Shown: positions 11,801-25,800 of the stretch, piece after piece
Numbering within the stretch: the stretch's first letter is position 1
Layout: every line of letters starts with the position of its first letter
Assembly: GCA_039566865.1 (NCBI GenBank)
Contig: CM076943.1
Location: 45,826,663-45,890,662 of the forward strand
DNA: 64,000 nucleotides
From: Aurelia coerulea
Lineage: Eukaryota; Cnidaria; Scyphozoa; Semaeostomeae; Ulmaridae
Reading direction: 5' to 3'
Translations under genes and position numbers: made by a program
The notes under the pieces: generated by a model
Database searches by the model: none
Told to the model about the DNA's origin: nothing
What the model saw: the letters and a program-made list of their open reading frames with translations, nothing else

Positions 11801-14800
11801 AACAAACGACAACTAAATTTCTTTTCGTTCACAACTTGTTTAGGATAAGATCAAAGATCATATGTGCACATCATTGCTAATAAACGGGGGTTTGGGGGCG
11901 GCAGCCCCCAAAAAAGAAAAACAAAGCTACAGGACAAAGTCATCTAAACTGTTATTGAAACTGTTGCATGGCTGTAAATGTACGAGTGGTTTACGCTCCT
12001 TAACTGGGTGAACTTCTGTGATTAATTCAAGAAACTTCAAGAATCTATCGCTGCTTGGCTTTAAGTATTGCTTTCGAATGCAATATTCCGCAAAATATGT
12101 GTCATACATTTCTTTTCTTGTTCCAAATTTTGGAAGGGATTTCTTCACGGCGTTCCAGGTGGATTCGATGGTGTTTGTGCAAGCGCCCTCGCTGCTTTTA
12201 AATTCAATGCTATGGTTTACCGTTAAATGTGAGTACCCTTCTTCTTCGATTTTGCTGTAGGCTTTCCAGCAGTCGGACATAATCGTTGTGCCTGGCTTGA
12301 TGTTTTCAATTATGATGGGCATCAATGTATCTGCACTCCTGTCAGTAACGGTTTGCAAGAAGCATCTTTTTGTTCTCCTGTCGATACCACCAAATACCCA
12401 AACTCCTTCAACCCTTTTCCCGCGATGGTACTTCCTTTTACCAAATTTTGATTCGTCGATTTCTACAATTTCGCCAGGGCCCCCTATTTGCTCGGAGTTT
12501 CACTGGAGAACCTCGACACAAACTTCCCTGGCGAAATTGTACCAATCTACTGCGGTGTGGTCGCTGCCAATTTTTAGCTCATGCATGAGCAGCTCTTCTG
12601 GGTATTTATACACCCAATAATACGTCAACTTGAGAATTGACTCTAATGACAAATGTGATTTCTCAAACCACGAATTTTTTCTGATTGATATTTTTTTTCT
12701 GCATAAGCTGTTATTGCATCTCCAGTAAATCTCGTCTTGGCTGAATGACTTGTCGGTTTGCAGTCTCAGCTTTCCATAATGACATTTTTCGCACGTTGCA
12801 TTTTCATAATCGCCAAGCAATCTCTTTTCTTTTAACCAATTAAACAACTTTTCCTTATTTTCGCAAATCCTATATATATCATCGTAAACTAGCGCCATTT
12901 TTGTTTGTTGTTCAACCAACAAAATCTCCTATCTTGACAGGTCAATTTTGATTGGCCATTCGAACTTTCGATTGTTACAACAGACCAGTTAGATCGAATG
13001 GTTTGCAATTCAATTCAACTTCCGTTTTGCAAGGAAATTTGGTCCGCTAAAGTGCAGTCGTCCCCAACCGAGAGATTCTTACCTAAAACCAACAACATTA
13101 GTATATAATCATACAAAGGCTTACTCCCAGGCTTCTGATGCAAACATCGTTCTGTGGGAACGTCGTTTCTCTCTTATTCATCAAGAGTATTATTCCAATT
13201 TATACCAATGACAATAAATTTTACGTCAGATATGTCAATTCTGATCGAAGCCTCGCAGTGGAGCATAGGGCTCAAATCTTTCAAATCTTCAAAAAGGTCA
13301 GTGTAAAATTATATGCCATTTTTCTTTGAATTGGATGGCTTGAGAGGAACTTAAATGTTACTTTGCTGTAAGGCTGCCGTGGACATTTCTTGATATCTTG
13401 TTTTTTTTCAAAATGGCAGCAATTTAATTATTTTTGAAAACATACATGGAAAATTTTGAAAAAATTTAAATCATCGTAAATCCTAAACTAAGAGAGGAAA
13501 CATTATAAAACCTTAGAGAGAACCATAGTTTATGAAGGCCTACAACATGGTGGCAAGCAGAAATCTGTAGCTTTTCTAGTTTAGGATTTAGAAATTTGAT
13601 GACGTCATAGCCTCAAATTTAATAAATGCTGCCATCTTGAAACTAAGGAAGATATCAATAAATTGCCACGGTAGATTTACAGCAAAAAACCCTAAGTTCC
13701 TTCCAAGCCATTTATTTCAAAGAAAATTGCAATAGAATTTTACACCGACCTTTTTAAAGATTTGAGCCCTATGTTTCGCAGTTGTTTTATTTTCAGATTG
13801 CCGATCTCGCATTCCGTTCAATCAATGCAATATGTTTTCCGACTCAGTGATAATCGATTTCATTGCGATATGTTCTATCATCGGGCATGTTGTAAAAACC
13901 GGACCCTAAGACCCTAGGACCCCTGAAACCCCTAGGACCTTAAAGAAAGTACTAAAAATGAAAAGGACCCTTAACACCAGAGGGACATCACCACAGACAA
14001 ACATTAGATCAATGTTATCAAGCTGTCAAACAAGAGGCTGCGTGTTGTATGAGCTTCCCATCTTTCATCCTACGAACTTTCGTCCGTTCAAACCAACGTC
14101 AGGATGCCTTTATTCATGAAGAAAGTCTTTAAAATGACACAATAGGAGATCTCAAAATAGTACTTCTTCATGGTATAAACTCTCTGCATCATTCCTGGCA
14201 TTGGTTTGAAAGAGTGGAAGTTCATGGGATGGAAGAGGGGAAGTCAATGATACACAACTTCCTCATTATGACACTCTGGTGCTAAGGGTCCTTTTCATTT
14301 CTAGTACTTAAAGGTCTAAGGGTCCCAGGGTCTTACGGTCCGGTTTCTACAACATGCCCTATCATCGTGGCTAGTCGGATGCAAAGCTATAGGCAACAGC
14401 AGCAATAGGCAATTAGCAGAAAATAATAGGCAATTAGCAGAAGATAATATCTCCCTTAGACAGTTTGCAACGAAATTTATCTCAGAAGTTGAAACTAAGG
14501 CGAGTTGTTTCCGTCCAGGCTGTCTCTCTCTTATGACGATAGTTGGCATAGTGTACTGCTGAATTGTAAGTGCCATACATATGGGGAAATTGCTGACAAA
14601 ACGTCCTTTCCAACTATGGATGCCACATAGCTCATTTATCTCGTTGTTGTTTTTTAATAGGTTGTTTTAAATGAGTAAAGAAGAGCTACGCTGAAAGTAA
14701 GTAACTAAAACAGGTCAGTCTTAATTCAGTGCTGACATTAAATATGTTAACCGTTTCCTTTCTACCGTGTGTTCAAAAAAAGTAATCCTGTTTAAAAAAT

Positions 14801-16808
14801 CGCCAAAATTCGATTATTAAACTAACAAAATTATTTTTGATATGATAGGTCAATGATCCAAATACATTTATTGATGACAAAATTTTTGTTTTCAGTACTT
14901 AAAGAGTATGAAGTAACGCATTGAAAAGCCTCATTTTGAGCTATACTCTTTAAGCTACATTGTTAACCTTGCCTAAGAGCCATTATTTTGAGATTTTCAT
15001 AAAACTACGAGTCTATAATAATAGTCGGCGTTTCTTTCTAACATTTATGACCAAACTAGAAGCTTAATATGCAAAAAAGAAATAATCTGGCAATCATCAG
15101 TGGTTTTTGTAGTATGCTTCAAAACCAGGCAGCTCTAAAAAAGAGCACAATTTACCAATTTTAACACCAATCATAAGATCAACTATGCCTGGAAAAAAAT
15201 TTGGTCTTTGATTTACTTGCCAGAAAAAGAAATTTGAAGATCGGCCTTATGATAACAAGGACAGATAATGTTACAATAGAACTCGCTACTTTTCATTGAC
15301 ACCTAGATACAAAGCAATTTGTGATTGCAGACAAAGGGAATTCCATGCTCTGTTGGTCAGCACGTAAACAAAACAAAGGAAGCCGCAAAAATTGCCCTGA
15401 AAGCCGGGTCGCCAGCTCACTCATTGTGCATTCCAGAAATGGTTTTTAAGAGCAAATATTAGCACATATCGAAAGAAGAAGGATATATCTAAACTTCTGC
15501 CTTGGGCCTTTTATTTATTTTGTGCAGAAGCCAATTTGGAGGGGATTCAATTCTCGCACTTTTTAGGTGTAATTAAAACGCTCACTGCTCAGCTTCTGTA
15601 CGGAAAAAAATGCCCAAGGCAGAAGTTTCGATATATCCTTCTTCTTTCGATATATGCTAATATTTGCTCTTTAAAACCATTTCTGGAACGCACAACGACC
15701 GTGCTAGCGACCCGGGTTTCAGGGCAATTTTTGCTGCTTGCTTTGTTTTTGTTTATGTCTTGACCAACTGAGCATGGAATTCCCTTTGTCTGCAATCACA
15801 AATTGCTTTGTATCTAGGTGTCAATGAAAAGTAGCGAGTTCTATTGTAACATTATCTGTCCTTGTTCCTTATGATAAAATGTTGGTGATTTTTCAAACAG
15901 GATTGATTTCTGGGACACCTAGTATAAATGCTGACAGTGACAAATTACCTTCTGTCCCTCAAGATCCTGGTGCATTTTCCTTTGTTCATCTTCATTAAGC
16001 ACTCTGTCCCCATCCAAATCGTATTTGGCAAACACAGCTTCAATTTCAGCATCAGCATGTCCGCGCCTAAAGAAAGCAGCACATGTTACAGTCTTAATGA
16101 AACAGATAAATGGTATGGACTGAATTGTCATGGGTCCCTAGCACACAGGCCTAAGTCATCATGGGTCCCTAACACACAGGCCTAAATAACACACTTCGCG
16201 TCTCTGGGAACAAAAACACACAAAACAGAGGCGACCCTTAGGCGTGTCTGCATAAAGCAAGCTTGATAGTGGTTTAGTTTAGGAGCGTTTTACTTTCAGG
16301 TGTGAAAAGGGAATGAGTATCATCTATTTGTTTTTAGTTGTATTGTTCATTGTTATTAGTGTTGAATTGCACTTCGCTGTATCGTTGTTGTCTTATGCGC
16401 ATACTAACCGGGTTTGTGTTGTGTACAGGAAAATATAAAGCCCGAGGTCTTAAAAGTACAAACCGAGGGCTTTATATTTTCCTGCACAACTAAAAAACCG
16501 GTTAGTATGAGTTTCATTACCTGATAGCTTCTAATTTTGACCCATAACTCTCAGTCAAACCCATTTTATTACTGTTATGTCGCTTGAGTTTATTGTAAAT
16601 CTCACAGGCCTAAATCAGTTGCTGAGGTGACAACGCGTCCTTGTATCGTATTATTGGAGAGACCTGCCGTTGCAAAACTTGTAAATACGGTATTTTAGGG
16701 TATTTTCGTTTCTTATCATGAACTGTAATTTATTTTGTTTTTGTAAATAGTTGGTCTTTATTAGTTCTTGAAGTAGAGCTATTTTTAACAACCAACTTTA
16801 AAGAATGT

Positions 16809-16860
<52 letters not shown>

Positions 16861-19800
16861 TACAAGGCTGCGGGAAAACCGCGGGAAGTGTGCAATTAAC
16901 CAATAGGATTGGCGGGATTCTTGTATTGCCTCGCTTTTGAAACATCAGTCAGGTAATAATTTGTCATAATATAATGCTTGTTTTTGGTAAAGAAAGCTGC
17001 ATTGTTGAACCGTAAGTGCCATGCGAAATGACAACAATATGACCCTGAGTCCTCTCCTGTTGCGTATGGTATTGGTACATAGTAATGTAGATTTCTTTCT
17101 GTTTGAAATGTTTTTTATTGAGATCATAAAACAAAAAACAAAGCAAATATTTTTCCCTTTTAAAAGTTCCTAGGAACAAACATTTTATCCAAAGTACTGG
17201 GAGAACATCACTAAAATGAAGTATTTCGGCATTCGATTGAGTAAAAAAGTAATTAAACAGAATCATTCATTCTTAAAAATTTCAAAATCGTTGAACGGCA
17301 ACTTACATTTTGAGTTCTTGTCTCCATTCCTCGAAGTCAAGTTTGTTATCTTGGTTGGTGTCAGCAGTTTGAATGGCCTTCTGGATGTCAACAATCTTTT
17401 CTCTCTTGAATGAAATCTTGTTCATCATCTTCTCGTATCCCTAAAGAAAGATGATAAGTGAAATGCAATTTCCGTCGTAATGAGCACTAAACAAGAAAAG
17501 CAATGTTCATGCGGATGCTCATGTATTACTTGGAACGCTCGTCAATTATGGCATGGACTGAACTTAGCAGAAAAATGGTTCAGCACTAGACTGATTACGA
17601 TGAGTCCCAGTAATCGCTATCCAAAACGAGACTATTACGCCAGACCGAGACCGCTCTTACTGGGACTCATAATATTACGGCAATATTTTTGGACTGTCTT
17701 TTTTCACTTTTGAACGTCCTTGGGAACGAGGCTGCTATACACAGTCATGTACAAAGTATACAACAAATACAACGCCATTAGAACTTCTGGTTCAGCACAT
17801 AAAAGGCTTTGAAAATCTACCGGGTGAGCCAGAAAAATTCCCATTTTTGAAAATTGATAGCACCAAGCAACAATATATATTTTTGCTCAAACTGGGACTT
17901 ATGGACTTTCACATCAAAAAGTGGGACGAAAATAAACAATGGGCGCACAGATTTTTCTGTGCCCTTTGAAACGAGGTTAATGGCCTCTTTTCGGTAGTTG
18001 GAGAATTTCAGGAGCTGTGACGTGTTGGCGTGCACTATTGCTAGATGAAGATCGCCTTCAAAATGAGGAAATTCTTGTTGAAACTGAAAGGTTTGTCAAT
18101 TCTTAGATTAAAGAAACATTCATGCGAATACTTGTGACTTTTGTTCATTGCTAACATCACTCAAAACTTGAATTTCGAGTCGTTTTATTATTTGAGGTTT
18201 GAGCTGACAATTTAGGCCCAACGCCATTACTCGCCTTTTCGTACAGCGTTGCTATGGTTTCCATATCGGACATGAAATCGAGGGAAACAGTTTCGTCCCA
18301 ATTTTCAATGTGAAAGTCCATGAGTCGTAGTTATAGCGTCCATCAGCCTATGAATAGCAATAACTATGAACTTGCAATCAGTCTAAGCACCAAGAGTACT
18401 TGATGGATTGAAATGAATCGAAATCCGCTTGATAGCCGAAAGATTGAAATATTTCTGTCTTTTTTCTGGCGTTCTTATGAGCACTGGAAAAAAGGTAACT
18501 CAGACCTTACGAAAATGTCATGTTTGCAAAAGATCTCCTAATTTCGCTCGCTACTTCGATATTTTGATCGTTGCAGCCGTTCAATCGAACGCGTGTTTGT
18601 TTGCCTTTGGTGGGAAGTTTAAATTGAAGAATCAGCAAATCCGATCAAATTATTTCATGTCTTGCATCGTGATTTGTCGGGGAACAAATTTGTTCCCAAC
18701 AGCAAATTTTTTGACGTTTTGAGAAGAGTTTGGCAATTAGGCTCACACTGGAGCGACAACAACAATATCAATGAGATCAGCGTAAGTTGAGAGTCCTTGT
18801 ATAGTGAGGCAAATGAAATGCCCTTGCGTATTGTACTGTGTGAGGAGATTCCTTATGATTGGATCGAGTGTTTTAGGCCCTTTTTCACGCATTTCGCTAC
18901 CAAGACATTTTTGTAAAATCGAATGTTATGTATATTTTCAGTGCCTATAAAAACGCAACAAAAATCGAATAAAAGTGTGGTCTTTTGCTAACTAGAATTC
19001 GAATTGTTCAAATCTCTTGGCGCTAAGAATTTTCGACACCGGGAACTCGTTTCTGGCCCATCCGGTATGTCTGTCAATTGGCAGAACTGTTTCTGTTTTT
19101 GTTTCTGTCATAGCAGCACGTTTTGAAGTTTTGATACGGACGAAGGTTTGACCTTTTCTGGACTCTGCAAATCATAAATATATAAATGCACTTACTCTCT
19201 TGAAATAATCAGAGATCTCGAACTCGCTCTTCTGCTGTGCCAAATCGGATTTTACTTCAGCGTATGTATCATTGATGATAGCCAAGAACATGTTGATGAG
19301 CACAAAGAATACAAAGAAGACGTAGGTGATGAAGAAGATAGGCCCAAGGATTCTGTTTGCATTTTCAATTTCCTTGAAATTGAAGTCACCAAGGATGATA
19401 CGGAACAAAGTGTAGCTATTGGTAAAGAGAGATCAGACGAATGATTAGTAAAACCTTGACTAAAAGTTAATTTGACAGAGAAAATAAATTCTAGGACATA
19501 GATGACTCCGATAAACAGTTTCTTTTTTCTCAGTTAAAGGGGCTCCGTCGTCAAAATGTAAACAAAACGATGATTTTTGCAGTTTTTTGAAAGGTGATAT
19601 CACACAGGATTTTGTATTTTTTTCAAAATGAAAGTTGCTGTTTGGGCATTAATCCTTGTACTTCACTAAGGAACAAACCAAACATTCATATCTACTACGA
19701 TTGCTCGGATATCAGTGGATTTTTAACGGTCGCTTTTTGGTGGCTTGGGTGAAGCCACCAAACAAACTGCAGAGAATAATGGATGAACAATGGATAATCG

Positions 19801-22800
19801 GCGACACGTGCGAGTTTACGGATTTGTTTACTGTTTGACGACGGAGCCCCTATAATATCAATATCTTGACTCAAATCATGTTGTTTTCTACAGTATATAG
19901 TATTTATTATTTATTACAGTATTTAGTTTTTTTTACAGTGTTTACAGTTGAGACTTGTAAGTTTATATTTGTTATTTGATATTGAAGGGATAGTCGTTGT
20001 GAATGAATCATATAAAAAATTATGAATTAATAGTTATTGGCCCATAGGCCTTCACAGATCAGGAACGTTTCAGTTCAGACCAGAACCATTTGCACCCACA
20101 ATTATCGATAAAAAACGAGCTATTTATAGTCAAAAGACACGAGGAATTATCAACACATTACTCAAACGTAGTTTGAGCGATTTAATATAAAAATAAAGTC
20201 AAGTAAACAAGAATCAGAAAGATGCATGAGGAAAATTAGACTACCATAGCACTTAAATTGGTTCTTTTCGCAAACGTTTCCACGTGATTCATTCAATTCA
20301 ACTTATTTTTGTTCATAGAATACAGGACTAAATGCTATTACAGGTATAAATAAAAAAGATATGTGTCCTATACGACAAAAGTAAAGCATGGCTTATCTTG
20401 CTTTGGCCGTTAAATTAAAATGCAAAAAAGAAAATAAACATACGAGTATTTAGATTTATTAACAATTAATTTGAGAGAGACTCGTTATTTAACATCAGAT
20501 TTAGAAAATAAGGGAAAAAGACCATAAAAATAAAGTCCTGACGACAAAAAGAAATGTTTCATCCTTACATGCTGGATTCGAAAGTGCTGAAATCCTTGAC
20601 TTGTGTTCCAAAGATAAGGTATCCCCACTGAGCATAGGCCAAAAAGATGATGAAGAACATAACAGCAAATCCAGCGATGTCTTTTGCACACTGTTGAGAA
20701 GAGAAAGCATCATTTTCAACTGCAATAAATCATTGAAGTAGCGGCTTAATGCCTGCTTTTCACATACAATAAAAATCCGCATACAAGAACCTACATTTTT
20801 CAAACCAAGCTGTTTTGGCTCTTGTAGAATTGATAACACTCATGAAATCAAGTGGTAGGTTCTGATTAGATTCTGAACTTTGCGAAGAAAGTTTTCCCCA
20901 CTGCACTAATGTTTCTTTGTTTCTAAAGTATTAAAATGTCTCTAGACAGAGGATGGAACATTAGCATTGTAGTGGAATCAAAATTGTTAAATGACTGAGG
21001 AGCAATACCTAGTTCGTTAGTTTACACAATAATCAAATTAATGCTTTTGATTGTCAACAACTATAAAAACTAGATCAAGGCATTTGATTTCAAAGTGAAT
21101 TTTTGGTGGCGGACAATTGGAGGGCGAGATGGTGCTGTCGCCCCAAATGTTGACTAGAACGAAGATCTTTCGTTGGAAAACAATGGTGACAGCAATGCTT
21201 TTGATTGAAACAATATCCCCGCAATATTTGACAAAGCGTCCACCACCGTGCGTTTTCAAAAGTCTCCATTTTCAAGGTGAAGCAGTGCGAGGGCAGGGTG
21301 TGAAAGGACATTTCTTTGTCCGTTATCATATGAATACAGATCGATGTGAACACGGGGCCTTAACTCTTCAAACTACGTAATGATATACACGTATTTTTAA
21401 TAAGAAACTAAGGTCCGGGGCTGGTAGGCAGTTTCTTAATTTTTTGGGCCATTTTGCTACCAAAATTTTCTTACCTGTTTCTTATATTGTTAATGCCAGA
21501 AATGTAGAGTTAATTTTGTTTTGTCTAAAGGGTTCCCATATTACTTAGTAAGATCTCAAAACAAGTAAATAACATAATTCGCACTCAAAATAATGTCCAA
21601 ACAGTTGCTATAACTGTACAGAGTCAAAACATTTTTGAGTGCGATAAGAAAATTAAAACTGCAAATTACAAAGGTTTCTTAGCTTTTAAAATTCAGGTAG
21701 GGTTGTTTCTTAACTTTCGAAAAATTGAGCCTACCGTTTCTAATAAGAGGTTTCTTATGAAAAAATACGTGTACATTTACATTTACATTTCAATACGTAC
21801 CTTTCCGAGAGTTGAAGACAGTTGGGTCATCGTCTTGTTGAAGCTGATATATTTGAACACCTAAAATGACGAACAAAAAGTAGTGTACACTGAATTTCTG
21901 TGAGCCGAATGCCTTCTTCTAAGAAAGGTTTAAGAAACTAGATTAAAGCTGTTTTTCTGGAGAAATCACTCGTATTTTTTAAGCATCGGGCTCCAATTTT
22001 TCAAATCTTTAATAAAGTTGGTGTAAAATCCTGTTACATTTTTCATTGAATTGAATTGCTTGGATGGAACTCAGGGCAATGTAAATCTGCCGTGGAAATT
22101 CTTCTACATCTTGATTATTTTCAAATTGGCGGCGTTCTTATCTTTGTTGAAAGAAAGAATTCATGGAAAATCCTATACAAAGAGATGAAAATTGATACAA
22201 TCTTCAAGAAAACTACAGTTTATGCAGGTCTACAATATAGTTGCAAGCAGAAATCTGTCATTTCACAACAAACGAACTTCATAAAGCGAATTTTCTATGT
22301 TTTCTTTACTTATAGAAATTTGAGAAAATTCACCAAAATACTTATGTCTTTCCACTATCAACCAAATTACATTCCTGCAAGTCCATCCAGTACTCTTAGC
22401 ACTACGAGCTCTCAAATGCCTGAACTTTATTGTGGCGCAATCAGTACACATCAAAATGTGAAGTGTTATTTGCATACCGGGTGAGCCAGAAAAAAGTTCC
22501 CACTTTTGAAAATTCATAGCATCAAGAGTACTAAATGGATTGGAATGAATCAATATTTGCTTGACAGCCAAAAGATCAAAGTACCGGGTGACCCAGAAAA
22601 AAGTGACCCAACGCAATCTGTTACAGAAAATTAACTAAGTGGCAGATTGAGATGCTTCAAACGTTGTTCTGTCGCTAAAAGACTAGCCTATGCTATGAGT
22701 ATTTTTCGAAATTTTTTTCGGCACCGTAAATTTCCAAAATTAAGGATTTCGAGGAAAAGAGCATGCCTGAAATCCTCAAAAAGTCGTCAAAAACAGGGCA

Positions 22801-25800
22801 TCGATTTACAGCCATTTCAAATCTTCGAAACAACGAGGAGCGTGTTTCATTTCAAACTGGGAATAGGTAACACAGTCGGAAGTCTTCAGAGCAAGTTTAT
22901 AGTCCCTAGGTACTTGAAAATATTCTCAGGCAGAATGAAACACGCTCCTCGTTGTTTTGAAGATCTGAAATGGCTTCAAATCGATCCCTTGTTTTTGACG
23001 ACTTTTTGAGAATTTCAAGCCTGCCCTTTTCCTCAGAATCCTTAATTTGGAAACTTTCCTGTGCCCAAAAAAAATGCGAAAAATACTCGTAATGTAGGCT
23101 GGTCTTTTAGCGACAAAACAACGTTTGAAATATTTCAATCTGCCACTTAATTTTTTTTCTATAACAGATTGCGTTGGGTCACTTTTTTCTGGGTCACCCG
23201 GTATTTTTGTGATTTTTCTCGCGTTCTTACGAGCATTGGAAAAATTGGTAAATTCAAGCTTACACAAACTTGATGGTTGCAAAATGACTGAAAAAGGCCT
23301 AAAATGCTTGATCAAATCGTAAAGGACTCCTCGCTCAGAACAACAGAGAAAATGCAATTTCTCATGGGTGAGAGATATTGTCTGCACATCTATTGCAATG
23401 GGATTGAAAATCTTTAGTATCTGTTTGAGAATATATTTCTTGTAACTCTTGAGAGAAGTGAAACGCTTGTGCGTATTGTTCTGTGTGAGGAGAGTCCTAA
23501 CGATTTGATCAAGTGTTTTAGGCCTTTTTTCTGTCATTTTGCAGCCATGAAATATTTGTAAAGTTGAATTTACCTATATTTGCAGTGCTCGTAAGACGAG
23601 AAAAATCACAAAAATACTTCGATCTTTTGGCTTTCAACTAGAATTTGAATCATTCAACTCCCTGAAGTACTTGTGGTGCTACGAATTTTAGAAAGTGGGA
23701 ACTTTTTTCTGGCTCACCCGGTAGATAAACAAGTAAATAAAGTAAAATATAAGCACTTTTGGTGCCAATTGAAATAAGCACAAAGTGAAAAAAGCACAAT
23801 TCGCATCAAAGTGCTTATATTTTACTTTATTTACTTGTTTATCATTGTACAAATGCACTACACGCAACAAGAAGATTTTTTTGTTATTTGCATACGCGTA
23901 AAAATTATTCAGAATATCATACCTTGATCCAGCAGATGAAAACAGCAATGGCGACGAGATTATCATATTGACTTTGCCAGAAACCAAGCACTTCAAAATT
24001 GGCATATTTATTCGGCTGCAAGAGGATACCGCGCAACAGTTCACCAACAGACAGTGTACGATAAAGATTGAAAACAATACACACAACACCAAGCAGGATC
24101 ACAACAACATCGAGAACATTCCAGAAGCTTTTGAAGTATGCCAATCTGTGTTTCTTGATTTCAATGAACTCTTCAATAGAATAGTAGACAAGGAACAGGA
24201 CGAAGATTGCCTCACAAGCCATGACAAAATGATCCATAGGTGTGACGTAACGAATCAGCTTCAAGGTACGGAAAATGGAATATGGAATCAGACCACCAGT
24301 GGCAGGGAACTCGAAGACCAATCTATTAGATAAAAAAACAAACATTAAAGGGTTTGTGCAAGGTTAAAAGCTTGCATTTGCAGAGAGCACAAAATCTAAA
24401 AATACCCCATTCAAATCGAAGTTCTCACAATGTCAACAAAGGGTGGCCTAAGAATGAGATTTTTATCTTGCTAAGAAACAATGCTGTGTCTGAGTTATTT
24501 CTTTGTTCTATTTATAGAGGAGCCTATTTACCATTGCACACTTGCTTTAAACACAGTAAATGAAACCGAGGGTTAGGGGAAGGGTTTAGGTTAGGGATCG
24601 GTCCACCGGTGGCAGAGAACTCAACTACAGTAGTGTCCCGCATCAAATTTAAGAAACACAGACCCTGATTTTCAAAATGATACCCCATTTTATAAGAAAC
24701 TAGTACAGATCTGAAAAAGTCCTTGTTTCTTACTTAACAAGACTAAGCAAAAAACACCTTCCTGGAATAATTAAATCATTCCAAGAAGTGAAAATTTGCA
24801 AATACAAATCAAAATAATAAGTTTTTTATCACAATCATAAAGCTTGTGACTGAGTAGTTGATCGAAAGTGTATGATTTTTCTCATAAGAAATTGTACCCT
24901 GATTTGAATTTACTTCATTTTATAAGAAACATGTCAGACCTGAAATTGAAAAGGTTGTTTCTTATATGCAGGACACTACTATACCAATCTGTTAGATAAA
25001 TAAACAAACACTAAAAATACCAAATCCCCGTATGTAAGAAGCTAAGAGAAATAAGAACCTACAGGCTGTTTTTCGTAAATTATGCACCTTGCAATCAAAA
25101 ACCTGCTTTAGTTTGATAATAAAACATGTTCCTATTACAAAGGTGATAAAAATTAACCTCGTGATAGTCCTTCTGTACTCTTAGAATCTTAAAACGAGGT
25201 TGTTGGCAGTCAAAATCTGAACCTCCTCCTTTTGGCTAAAATGTTTGTAAAGCTTGGAATTGGTTATCATGTTGTTGATAACATTGCTAAAAGCCAAAAA
25301 CAGGTTTGAAATTCCCCCGGTGATAACCCTTCAAATGAGAACCTTTAAGAACAATTATGCCCTTAAATCAATGATGCATCTTTTTAAATAAGTTGTATCC
25401 ATCACATGAACTATAATACCCCACCACGTATACATAATACTCCGCTTCTGTATGGCGTATCCCCCTTATTAGTGCGTATGGGTTCGCTAGCGTGAACTAT
25501 TTGGATGGTCTTCTAGTTACCTTGGTCTTCTCTCAAGCCTGTAAGTATAGGTGTACCACAGGGATCTGTTCTAGGTCCTGTCCTGCGCTCGGCGGATTTC
25601 AGCGTTTGCTGAGGATTAGCTTGCAACTTGTTGAGTCAAAGGCCTCATCAACTTAACAGGCATGCAAGTATCACAGCGGAGCAGAGTAACGCATATCTAC
25701 TCTTATTTAGTACTTTACACATCTTGGTTTAGTTGCAGGAACTTTAGGCCCAGCATCTGCTACCAGGCACAGAATTTCGTTAAAAAATGATTAAATTTGT

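Larger units (their letters stand above)
11696..13057. mobile_element. Merlin-type DNA transposon
   Basis: 1362 bp in PKD2 intron 15. Inverted ends begin CTGCACTTTAGCGGACCAA at 11696 and, reversed, at 13057; similarity resumes further in at GGAAGTTGAATTGAATTG. It encodes an ISXO2-like transposase on the minus strand. I could not find a clean 8-9 bp target duplication, so the immediate flanks have probably mutated. Confidence 0.9.

Noticed and set aside
22926..23537. Longest open frame in the window, 203 codons on the minus strand
   Set aside because: It runs across the junction of two nested foldback elements and repeats its own arm sequence. No domain or splice context.
24571..24597. Telomere or interstitial telomeric repeat
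   Set aside because: Only a few imperfect TTAGGG words.
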